A stretch of DNA of 64,000 bases from Alistipes sp. CHKCI003. Lineage in GTDB: Bacteria > Bacteroidota > Bacteroidia > Bacteroidales > Rikenellaceae. Within the stretch, counting starts at the first letter, position 1. Each line of letters opens with the position of its first letter. The stretch spans positions 1 to 64,000 of the forward strand of contig NZ_FCNT01000050.1 of assembly GCF_900021155.1 (NCBI RefSeq), given 5' to 3'. Under the pieces are notes generated by a model. It ran no database searches and had not been told where the DNA came from. It saw nothing but the letters and a program-made list of their open reading frames with translations. The position numbers and the translations under genes were made by a program. Shown here one piece after another: positions 53,799-60,921 of the stretch.

Positions 53799-54688
53799 AT
53801 CAGGATTCCGAGGGTCAGCAACACTCCGAAGAGGAGCAGATTGCGGGCCGTTTCGCCCAGCGAGGCGTTGAGCGCCTCGCCGTGATCCGTCCGCACCATC
53901 CTCCGCCATGCCGGCACGAACAGCAGCAGCCACCACGCTGCGGGAAGAGCGAGAGCCCAGTACGATCCCCGGATCGCCAGCGGCAGGCAGCACAGCATCG
54001 CCCCGGTGCCGAGCGCGAAGTAGCCCCATTTGCCGAACCCTTTGCCGAAACGGACCACGACGGTGCGTTTGCCGCACCGGGCGTCCTCCTCCCGGTCGCG
54101 GAAATTGTTGACCATCAGCATCGTGTCGATCACGAGCCCGCAGGCGAGCGCCGCGAAGGTGGTCTCCGTCGTCCACGTCCGGGCCTGCACGTAGTAGGTG
54201 AATCCGAGCGGCACGATCCCGAAAAAGAGGACGACGGCCGCATCGCCCAGCCCCTTGTAGGCCAGCGGCCACGGTCCTGCCGTATAGAGGTAGGCGGCCG
54301 CTACGCAGAGCAGTCCGATCCAGACGAGCCACCAGCCGCCGTACCAGAGCGGTCCGATGCCGACGGCTGCGGCGGCGGCCGTGAAGAGGGCGATGCCCGC
54401 TTTCATGGCCGGCGGCGTGATGTATCCCTTGGCGAAAGCGCGGTCGGGGCCGAGCCGGTCGGGTCGGTCCGAACCTTTCAGAAAGTCGAAGAGGTCGTTC
54501 ACGAGGTTGGCCACGCACTGCATCAGCAGCGCGAACAGGAGACACAGCAGGGCGGGCTGCCAGCGGAAGGCGCCGTCGTGCCATGCGAGGGCCGTACCGG
54601 CGGCGACGGGAATCGCGGCCGCACCGAAACTGTATGGTCGCACGGCGACGATCCATGCGCGCAAGGAGTTGGTCTTGATGGGTTTCAT
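53792..54688 (-). CDS. menA: 1,4-dihydroxy-2-naphthoate octaprenyltransferase
   Basis: MenA attaches the polyprenyl chain to dihydroxynaphthoate in menaquinone synthesis. The 298-aa inner-membrane protein has about eight helices. The first prenyl-diphosphate motif is NLVNDLFDFLKGSD and the second NNFRDREEDARCGKRT, both characteristic of UbiA-family MenA. The start at 54688 overlaps the methyltransferase gene by ATGA, which indicates co-translation. The prenyl donor may come from the synthase at 47830. Confidence 0.94.
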   Translation of the reverse strand: MKPIKTNSLRAWIVAVRPYSFGAAAIPVAAGTALAWHDGAFRWQPALLCLLFALLMQCVANLVNDLFDFLKGSDRPDRLGPDRAFAKGYITPPAMKAGIALFTAAAAAVGIGPLWYGGWWLVWIGLLCVAAAYLYTAGPWPLAYKGLGDAAVVLFFGIVPLGFTYYVQARTWTTETTFAALACGLVIDTMLMVNNFRDREEDARCGKRTVVVRFGKGFGKWGYFALGTGAMLCCLPLAIRGSYWALALPAAWWLLLFVPAWRRMVRTDHGEALNASLGETARNLLLFGVLLTLGILIQ

Positions 54689-55458
54689 GGTTTTTTGACG
54701 AGGTAAATTCTGTCGTTGGCTAAAGCGTAGCGTTCGCGTTCTTCGGGCGTGAAGCGGGCGGCGTAGTCGATCTCTTCGGCTTCGAATCCGGTGCTGCGCA
54801 GCCGGTCGGGATAGTCGCGGCCGAAGACGCGCCGGTGGTCGTACTGCCCGAAGAGGCGGGTCCGTTCCGCGGGGTCGGTGATCGAGTCGTCCTCGAAGGT
54901 CTCGGCGCGTGCACGATCGACGGGCGAGAGCACGATGCCCCAGCCGCCCGGACACAGAATGCGGTGCAGCTCGCGCAGAGCGGCGCGGTCGTCGGCGACG
55001 TGTTCGAGGATATGGTTGCAGATCACCGCGTCGAACGAAGCGTCGGGCAACGGGATCCGTTGGATGTCGAAGTGAAGATCCGCGAGCGGACTTTCGAGGT
55101 CGGCCGTTACGTAACGCGACGGTTCGGAGGCGTATATTCTCTTCAGCCGCCGCCCGAGGCACACTTCGGGCGCGATGTGGAGCAGACGCGGACGCCGCTC
55201 CGCGAGGTCCGTTTCGCGCGTGAGCCAAAGCCAGAGCAGGCGGTGGCGTTCGAGTGCGAGGCAGCGCGGGCAGAGCGCGTCGGGGCGCGGCACGACATAG
55301 CCGTAGGGCAGGAAGCGGCGGTATTCGGCTCCGCAGAGGGGGCACTCGCGTCCTTTGCCTTTGTAACACAGCCCCATGAGCGGCACGCTCCAGCCCGCGA
55401 GGCGCTGCATGGCGGGGCGCGGCACATGGTTGAGGCACCATTTGACGAATTTTTTCAT
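54685..55458 (-). CDS. class I SAM methyltransferase with N-terminal zinc-like CxxC pairs
   Basis: The 257-aa protein begins with a hydrophobic stretch and two CxxC pairs (CPLCGAEYRRFLPYG and ALCPRCLALERHRL) that look like a zinc site. The methyltransferase core has LLHIAPEVCLGRRL and the SAM-domain segment FDAVICNHILEHVADDRAAL. The acceptor is unknown. It overlaps menA, but it has no MenG/UbiE hallmark sequence, so a quinone role is only a guess. Confidence 0.82.
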   Translation of the reverse strand: MKKFVKWCLNHVPRPAMQRLAGWSVPLMGLCYKGKGRECPLCGAEYRRFLPYGYVVPRPDALCPRCLALERHRLLWLWLTRETDLAERRPRLLHIAPEVCLGRRLKRIYASEPSRYVTADLESPLADLHFDIQRIPLPDASFDAVICNHILEHVADDRAALRELHRILCPGGWGIVLSPVDRARAETFEDDSITDPAERTRLFGQYDHRRVFGRDYPDRLRSTGFEAEEIDYAARFTPEERERYALANDRIYLVKKP

Positions 55459-55740
55459 ACTTTTTTCTCTTCCGGCGTCGGGCCGGTCTTGTCGTGTTTT
55501 TCCCAGACGCATCCCGGACGGTGGGAAAAGCGTTCGGGCGGAGACGGTTGCCGAACGGCCTTGCGACTGCCGTCCGTGCGGCGTTTTCGTGCCTGCGGTC
55601 CGGCCGACGACGTGCATCGCGTCGGCCGACGTTCTGCCGACACACACCTCCCTCTTCCTCTCTCCGTACCGGACGTCAGGCCCCCGAGGCGGAGAGTTCG
55701 CAGGCGTGTGTCGTCGGGTCGTTTTCGGCCGCCTCTGCAT

Positions 55741-55803
55741 CGACATCCGAATCGCTTCCGTCTCCAGCTCCCCCCCCCGGCTTAACGAAGTGGGACGACG
55801 ATG
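55741..55803 (+). repeat. degenerate direct repeat, left unit
   Basis: CGACATCCGAATCGC, TTCCG and, after a C9 run, GGCTTAACGAAG...GGGACG match the unit starting at 56230 in order with scattered differences and a shorter middle. Both copies sit on the outer side of the 62-bp inverted repeat arms, in the same orientation. Confidence 0.65.
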
Positions 55804-55865
55804 TCCGACGTTTTCGGTAAGCCGAGGACGGAGCCGAACTCGTCCGGCAGACTGCCGACGCAGGG
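55804..55865 (+). repeat. 62-bp perfect inverted repeat, left arm
   Basis: The arm starts TCCGACGTTTTCGG and ends GCCGACGCAGGG. It is exactly repeated in inverted orientation at 56142-56203. It contains the small palindrome CGGCAGACTGCCG, which suggests a REP-like element. Confidence 0.95.
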
Positions 55866-55922
55866 AAACGGAAGAAAGAAATTCATTCTTTCCCTTCGGC
55901 CTGCCGCATTGGGCCGCCTCTC

Positions 55923-56111
55923 CTATTCCAAAATTTTCTTCACGTCGCTCTCCGCCTTGCGGAGCCGCTCCTTGCAGAGCCCGATCAGCTCCGTCGCGCG
56001 TTTCACCTCGGCCGCGAGGCTGTCCACGTCCATCTCCTCGCTGCGGAAGCGCGTGAGGATGCGTTCGATCTCGGCCATCGCTTCGGCATAGGCGATCTCT
56101 TTCTTAGCCAT
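55923..56111 (-). CDS. xseB: exodeoxyribonuclease VII small subunit
   Basis: XseB is the small subunit of exonuclease VII, which degrades single-stranded DNA. The 62-aa product (65 if the ATG at 56120 is used) is helical: YAEAMAEIERILTRFRSEEMD followed by a leucine/arginine-rich second helix (LCKERLRKAESDVKKIL). This is the standard XseB pattern. It lies 243 bases after xseA and is bounded on both sides by the 62-bp inverted repeat. I find no separate promoter. Confidence 0.92.
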   Translation of the reverse strand: MAKKEIAYAEAMAEIERILTRFRSEEMDVDSLAAEVKRATELIGLCKERLRKAESDVKKILE

Positions 56112-56141
56112 ATTTTTCATTCTTTTTTTGGGGGACGTTTC

Positions 56142-56203
56142 CCCTGCGTCGGCAGTCTGCCGGACGAGTTCGGCTCCGTCCTCGGCTTACCGAAAACGTC
56201 GGA
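56142..56203 (-). repeat. 62-bp perfect inverted repeat, right arm
   Basis: Exact inverse of 55804-55865. The arms are 276 bases apart and enclose xseB alone. Confidence 0.95.
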
Positions 56204-56229
56204 TATTCGTCGGTCTCCGCTCTCCCCGT

Positions 56230-56290
56230 CGACATCCGGATCGCATCCGATTCTGCATCCGGTTTGACGAAAAGGGACGGCGGTCGAACG
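56230..56290 (+). repeat. degenerate direct repeat, right unit
   Basis: CGACATCCGGATCGC, ATCCG and GGTTTGACGAAAAGGGACGG match the left unit at 55741-55803 with gaps. It lies outside the right arm of the inverted repeat. Confidence 0.6.
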
Positions 56291-56353
56291 TCTCCGTCCA
56301 TGTATCCGCGAAGGCCGGCCGCCGTTTCCGGTCCGGATCGCCGGTCTTCGTCT

Positions 56354-57580
56354 TTATTTCACTTCGGCCGTGAAGCGACCGTCGGCTACTTCGATTTCGA
56401 GCCGCTGGCCGGGCCGGACCTCGCGGGCCGAGACTACGGCCCTGCCTTCGCTGCGCACCACGGCGAATCCGAGCCGCAGGATACGCTGCGGCGAACGGCT
56501 GCCGACGAGCTCTTCGGCGGCTGCGAGGCGTTCGCCCTGCCGTGCGAGGAAGCTCTTCGCCGCGTCCGGTAGCTGTGCTGCGAGATGGTCGAGCCGTGCG
56601 GCAAGTCGTGCGGTGAGGCCCCACGAGGACTGGGCTGCCTCGCCCTGCAAACGTTGGAGCGCCAGTTCGTGGCTGCGGATCATCGCTACGGTCGCGTCGT
56701 GGAGCTGCTGGGCCGCGGTGTCGAGCTGCGCATCGGCCTCGGCGGCCCGTTCGACGAGCCATACGGCCACTGCGGTCGGGGTTTTGAGCGCCGTGTGCGC
56801 CACCATGTCCGCCACGCTCGTGTCCTTGTCGTGTCCGATGCCGGTCAACACGGGCAGCGGAAACTGCGCGACGTAGGAGCAGAGCCGGTAGGCGTTGAAG
56901 CAGTTGAGGTCGCTGGCCGAGCCGCCGCCGCGGATGATGACCGCAGCGTCGAATGCCTCTCCGGCGTCGGCCGCTGCACAGAGCGCTTCGATGATCGACT
57001 CTTCGGCCGCGGCGCCCTGCATGAAGGCGTCGAAGAGGCGGTGTTCGATCCGGTAGGGGCTTTTTTCGAGCTCCTTGCAGAAGTCGCGGTAACCTGCGGC
57101 GTTCGCGCTCGACACCACCGCCACCCGCTGCACGGGCAGCGGAATCGGAATTTCGCGGTTCATATCCCACACGCCGTCCTGCCGGAGGCGGGCTATGGTC
57201 TCCTGCCGCTGCCGCTCCATGTCGCCGAGCGTATAGGCGGCGTCGATCTCCGTGATGCGGAGCGAGAACCCGTAGAGTTCGTGGTAGGAGACGGCGACTT
57301 TGGCCAGTATGCGGATGCCGGCCGCGAGCCGTTGTCCGGTCTCGGTCTCGAAGCAGGCCGCGATGCGGGGATAGGCGCTGCGCCAGATCACGGCCCGCGC
57401 CTGAGCCGTGGGCACGCCGTTGTCGCCGCCCTTCTCCACCAGCTCCATGTAGCAGTGCCCCGAGTAGTTGACCTTGATTTCGGCGATCTCGGCACTGACC
57501 CACAGGGGCGAGGCGAAATGCTCGTCGAGGGTGGCCTTGACGAGCCGCTGCAATTCGGAGAGGGTGAGGTACTGTTGCAT
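56354..57580 (-). CDS. xseA: exodeoxyribonuclease VII large subunit
   Basis: XseA is the catalytic subunit of exonuclease VII. The 408-aa protein has an N-terminal OB-fold (about 1-100; LWVSAEIAEIKVNYSGHCYM). The catalytic domain has VAVVSSANAAGYRDF, the acidic cluster AAVIIRGGGSASDLNCFN and TGIGHDKDTSVADMVAHTALKTPTA. The C-terminus is coiled-coil. The start at 57580 (MQQYLTLSEL) lies only 8 bases from a -7 promoter element, so the mRNA may be nearly leaderless; an ATG 11 codons upstream lies in the promoter and is rejected. Confidence 0.95.
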   Translation of the reverse strand: MQQYLTLSELQRLVKATLDEHFASPLWVSAEIAEIKVNYSGHCYMELVEKGGDNGVPTAQARAVIWRSAYPRIAACFETETGQRLAAGIRILAKVAVSYHELYGFSLRITEIDAAYTLGDMERQRQETIARLRQDGVWDMNREIPIPLPVQRVAVVSSANAAGYRDFCKELEKSPYRIEHRLFDAFMQGAAAEESIIEALCAAADAGEAFDAAVIIRGGGSASDLNCFNAYRLCSYVAQFPLPVLTGIGHDKDTSVADMVAHTALKTPTAVAVWLVERAAEADAQLDTAAQQLHDATVAMIRSHELALQRLQGEAAQSSWGLTARLAARLDHLAAQLPDAAKSFLARQGERLAAAEELVGSRSPQRILRLGFAVVRSEGRAVVSAREVRPGQRLEIEVADGRFTAEVK

Positions 57581-57587
57581 GCAGGGG

Positions 57588-57595
57588 CAAAGATA
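57588..57595 (-). promoter_or_regulatory. -7 promoter element of xseA
   Basis: TATCTTTG on the minus strand matches the consensus. It sits in CGACTTATTCGTATCTTTG, shared almost exactly with the yfhO promoter. The start codon is 8 bases from its end. Confidence 0.6.
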
Positions 57596-57741
57596 CGAAT
57601 AAGTCGGGTACAAAAACGAATTTTATCCGGGTTTTCCGGGGCGCCCCTCCGTGCCGGAAGCAGGGGAGGCCGGGGACGAGAACGGGTTTATCCGTTTATG
57701 CCGGGACCGGAATATCCGGGACGGGATCGGAAGATGCGGAT

Positions 57742-58284
57742 TTATCGGAGGACGACTTCCACCTCGCGCGGCATCTGTTTGCCGGCGGGGAGTTGGATGT
57801 GCAGTACGCCTTCGCTCGCGACGGGGACGCCTTGTTTCGTCGCAGGCTCCCAAGCGGGCGCCTCCTCCACGGCTTTCAGCACGCGCCGCCGCAGACGTTT
57901 GTCGGTGGCTTCGAGTACCTTGTCGACCGCGACACGGCCTTCGATCGTAACGGTGTAGCGCAGGATGACCCGCGCTGCGGGTTCGTCCTGCGGCCAGTCG
58001 ACGCGGGCGGCGATATACTCTTCGAACGACCGTCCGCCCGTGAAGCGTGCCGTACGGTCGTGGCAGAGCGTAACGATCATCACGCCGTTTGCGGCGCGTT
58101 GGCCGTAGCGGGCGATGGTCTCCTCGTCTGCGGGCAGCCTCTCCGCATTTTCGATCCAGTCGGGCGGGATGTTGCGGATGTGCTCCCGCGGCTCGCCGTT
58201 GACGATGTAGAGCGGTTCCTGTGCTGCGGCGGTGGCGAGCAGAAAGACCGCGGCTGCGGTAAGGATGGTCGTGGAGCTTCTCAT
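57742..58284 (-). CDS. exported TonB C-terminal domain protein
   Basis: The 180-aa protein has a signal peptide (MRSSTTILTAAAVFLLATAAAQ). Residues about 25-75 (YIVNGEPREHIRNIPPDWIE...NGVMIVTL) resemble the plug-like segment that precedes TonB domains in Bacteroidetes. Residues about 90-170 match a TonB/energy-transducer C-terminal fold (FEEYIAARVDWPQ, ILRYTVTIEGRVAVDKVLEAT). It lacks a membrane anchor other than the signal, so it is not a full energy-transducing TonB. Role unknown. Confidence 0.75.
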   Translation of the reverse strand: MRSSTTILTAAAVFLLATAAAQEPLYIVNGEPREHIRNIPPDWIENAERLPADEETIARYGQRAANGVMIVTLCHDRTARFTGGRSFEEYIAARVDWPQDEPAARVILRYTVTIEGRVAVDKVLEATDKRLRRRVLKAVEEAPAWEPATKQGVPVASEGVLHIQLPAGKQMPREVEVVLR

Positions 58285-58983
58285 GTTTCGGTATTTTGTA
58301 TCTTTTCTTTGTCTGCGGTTTTGTTCGCAGGCCGATTGCGGTTTGACCGGCTGCGCCGTTCGGCTATGCCGCCGGTTCGCCGCAGCCCCGTGCGGCCGGC
58401 CGTCCCCGAAGCACGTGTCATGGCCGTTGCAGAACCGAAGCACGCCGCCAACGGGAGGAGGGGGGGGAGCCTGCGGACGAACTTTGCTTTTACGGATAAC
58501 GCAGTGCAGCCGTTTCTATTGTCCGGAGCCCTTTCCCGTATCGGATTCCGATGGGCGGAGGCCGGTGCCGGCGCTCCGCACGCATCCGTCCGTTTCGGGC
58601 GGTTCGGCGGACGATCTGCATGCGCCGGAACTTGCCCTTCGCCGCTCTCGGACGGGAGACTGTCTGCCCCACTCTTGTCGCCCCTCTCCTGTCGGTCCGT
58701 CGCCGTGTCCGGTCGGCTGCCGGGGCTCCTCTGTCGGTCGGTTGCGATGCGCGATGCCTTGCGCTGTGCTGCCGGACGATTCGATCTTCGCCCCCCCCGC
58801 CTTCCTTTCTTCGTCCTCTCCGTCGTCCCGTCGATCGGGTACGAAAACTTTTTCGCCGGTCCTGAGACGGCTCGATGATACGGTCTCTTCTCCCGCGATC
58901 CTTGGAGCGCGTCTCCCCTCTTCTTCGGACGGTCGCTGCCGGACGGCCTTTTTCGATGGAGGAGCGTGCGGCCTGCGCCCGGA
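58285..58983. other. long intergenic region between the TonB-domain and MGMT genes
   Basis: About 700 bases contain no coding frame I can support. The region is very GC-rich, with a G8 run at 58460-58467, a C8 run at 58791-58798 and many CpG-rich inverted stretches. It could hold structured RNA or decayed coding sequence. Confidence 0.55.
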
Positions 58984-59319
58984 TCATCGTTCGGACGCGG
59001 CGTACAGTTCGTCGGTCCAGCGATGGCGCGTCATGTCCACGCATCCGTTGGCCCGGAAGGCGACTCCTTCCGCTTCGAGCAGGCCGCGCTGGGCTCCCCA
59101 ACCCGGGACGAGCCTTCCGCCGCTTGCGACGACGCGGTGGCAGGGCACTCCCGCAGGTGCGCAGGCCATGGCTCGGCCCACTCGGCGAGCATAGTGCGGT
59201 TCGCCGGCCAGCCGTGCGATTTCGCCGTAGGCCGCCACCCGTCCGGCCGGAATCTGCCGTACGATGTCGTATACCTCTTCGTCGAAACGATTCGGTGTCG
59301 CGTGCTGCATGGTCGTCAT
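58984..59319 (-). CDS. MGMT-family protein (single-domain alkyltransferase-like)
   Basis: The 111-aa protein is the C-terminal DNA-binding and catalytic domain of O6-alkylguanine alkyltransferases, without the N-terminal domain. IPAGRVAAYGEIARLAG and RRVGRAMACAP are the DNA-binding helices. The active-site motif is PCHRVV with C60 kept, unlike inactive ATL proteins, which have Trp there. Short proteins with this Cys may repair or only bind alkylated DNA. A second ATG at 59310 is an alternative start. It lies 71 bases after prfA. Confidence 0.85.
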   Translation of the reverse strand: MTTMQHATPNRFDEEVYDIVRQIPAGRVAAYGEIARLAGEPHYARRVGRAMACAPAGVPCHRVVASGGRLVPGWGAQRGLLEAEGVAFRANGCVDMTRHRWTDELYAASER

Positions 59320-59390
59320 GATCGAGCCGGGGGAATATCGGAAAAGTCGGCCGCTGCGGGAAAGCGGAAGGTCCCGTCCTGTCCGAAGAT

Positions 59391-60476
59391 TCAGAGTTCG
59401 CTCTCTTTCAGCCGTTCGGCGTTCTCGGCCACGATCAGATGGTCGATCACGTCCTGTATGTCGCCGTCCATGAAAGCCGAGAGGTTGTAGATCGTGTAGT
59501 TGATGCGGTGGTCGGTGATGCGTCCCTGCGGGTAGTTGTAGGTGCGGATCTTGGCCGAGCGGTCGCCCGTCGAGACCATCGTCTTGCGTTTCGAGGCGAT
59601 TTCGTCGAGATACTTCGAATATTCGAGGTTGAAGACGCGCGTGCGCAATTCGGCGAACGCCTTGTCGAAATTCTTGAGCTGCGACTTCTGATCCTGACAC
59701 TGCACGACGATGCCCGTCGGGATGTGGGTGAGGCGGATGGCCGAGTAGGTCGTGTTGACCGACTGTCCGCCCGGGCCGCTGGCGCAGAAGATGTCCTTGC
59801 GGATGTCGTTCATCGAGATCTCGACGTCGAACTCCTCGGCTTCGGGCAGCACGGCCACCGAAGCGGCCGAGGTGTGCACGCGGCCCTGCGTCTCGGTCTG
59901 CGGCACGCGCTGCACGCGGTGCACGCCCGATTCGTATTTGAGGGTGCCGTAGACGTTCTGCCCCGTAACTTTCAGCACCACCTCCTTGTAGCCGCCCGCG
60001 GCGCCGTCCGAGAAGGAGGTGATCTCGTAGCGCCACCCCTTGTTCTCGATGTATTTGGTGTACATGCGCAGCAGGTCGCCGGCGAAGATCGCCGCTTCGT
60101 CGCCGCCCGTACCGCCGCGGATTTCGAGGATGGCGTTCTTCTCGTCCTGCGGGTCTTTGGGGATCAGCAGCAATTTGATCTCCTCCTCCATGCGTGCGAT
60201 CGCGGGTTCCAGCTCGGCGATCTCGGCGCGGGCCATCTCGCGCATCTCCTCGTCCTTGTCGTTGGCCAGAACGTCCTTCGCTTCGGCCAGATTGGCCAGC
60301 GCCGTGCGGAAGCGGTCGGAGGTCTCGACGATCGGTTCCAGCTCCTTGTACTCCTTGTTGAGCTGTACGAACTGTTTGACGTCGGCGATCACCTCGGGGT
60401 CGGTGAGTTTCTGCCCCGTCTCTTCGTATTTGAGTTTCAGGCCGTCGAGACGGCTCAGAATGCTGTTGTCTGCCAT
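59391..60476 (-). CDS. prfA: peptide chain release factor 1
   Basis: RF1 reads UAA and UAG stop codons and releases the nascent chain. The 361-aa protein has the N-terminal coiled domain, the codon-recognition region RVPQTETQGRVHTSAASVAV and the catalytic GGQ in CASGPGGQSVNTTYSAI, whose Gln is usually methylated. The C-terminal domain 4 follows. It is preceded by a full promoter and followed by the MGMT-family gene. Confidence 0.97.
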   Translation of the reverse strand: MADNSILSRLDGLKLKYEETGQKLTDPEVIADVKQFVQLNKEYKELEPIVETSDRFRTALANLAEAKDVLANDKDEEMREMARAEIAELEPAIARMEEEIKLLLIPKDPQDEKNAILEIRGGTGGDEAAIFAGDLLRMYTKYIENKGWRYEITSFSDGAAGGYKEVVLKVTGQNVYGTLKYESGVHRVQRVPQTETQGRVHTSAASVAVLPEAEEFDVEISMNDIRKDIFCASGPGGQSVNTTYSAIRLTHIPTGIVVQCQDQKSQLKNFDKAFAELRTRVFNLEYSKYLDEIASKRKTMVSTGDRSAKIRTYNYPQGRITDHRINYTIYNLSAFMDGDIQDVIDHLIVAENAERLKESEL

Positions 60477-60496
60477 AGAGGATGCTCTTTTGACGG

Positions 60497-60527
60497 CAAA
60501 GATAGCGATTTATTCCGCAAAAACAAA
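60497..60527 (-). promoter_or_regulatory. prfA promoter
   Basis: A TTTG -33 box (60527-60524), a 19-base spacer and TATCTTTG (60504-60497) are present on the minus strand. The start codon is 21 bases from the end of the -7 element. Confidence 0.8.
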
Positions 60528-60738
60528 GGAGCCGTCGTCCGGCGCGCGTGCGGAAAAGACCGTGCGGAATCCGTGCGCCGCGAGGTCGGGGCGCCCTTTT
60601 GCGGCGGAGGCCGGGGACGGTTTTTCCCGGGGATTTTCGCAGGACGGGACCGCGCCGGCCGGTGTCCCGGCAGGTGTGCGGGCCGGGCGTATGCTGCGGC
60701 CTGCGATCGTTGAGGCGCGGCCGCGAACGGAACGAAAG

Positions 60739-60768
60739 GGAACTGTCCGAGAGTTGTCGGACGGCTCC
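60739..60768. terminator. hairpin between leuS and prfA
   Basis: GGAACTGTCCGA pairs with TCGGACGGCTCC, with one mismatch, one G-T pair and a 6-base loop. Five T follow on the plus strand. On the minus strand, where leuS ends, the tail is CCTTTCG, weaker. It may stop leuS transcripts or antisense ones. Confidence 0.5.
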
Positions 60769-60834
60769 TTTTTATTCGTGCCGCTATTCGGGAGTTGTAC
60801 CGGACGGACAATTTCCGAAAGGTCGGAAAACTTG

Positions 60835-60920
60835 TTGGACCGCCCCTCTCCTTACGTCGGATGGCGGTCGATGCCGCTTGGACCGCCCCGCCCCTTGCGT
60901 CGGACGGCGGTCGATGCCGC
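60835..60920. repeat. tandem duplication, 43 bases x 2
   Basis: The units 60835-60877 and 60878-60920 both start TTGGACCGCCCC and end GGCGGTCGATGCCGC, with four differences between them. They are exactly adjacent. Confidence 0.92.
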
Positions 60921-60921
60921 G

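Larger units (their letters stand above)
55459..55922. other. repeat-rich intergenic region between the methyltransferase and xseB
   Basis: No gene is seen. The region carries a C9 run at 55770-55778, a degenerate direct-repeat unit (about 55741-55803) and the left arm of the 62-bp inverted repeat (55804-55865). The same two blocks recur on the other side of xseB. Confidence 0.7.
60528..60921. other. intergenic region between prfA and leuS
   Basis: No gene is seen. It holds a 12-bp hairpin (60739-60768) and a tandem duplication of 43 bases (60835-60920) that ends one base before the leuS stop codon. Confidence 0.65.

Noticed and set aside
58232-59194. Long plus-strand frames in the gap before the MGMT gene
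   Set aside because: Arg/Pro/Ser-rich without any motif or signal, and they overlap the MGMT gene antisense.
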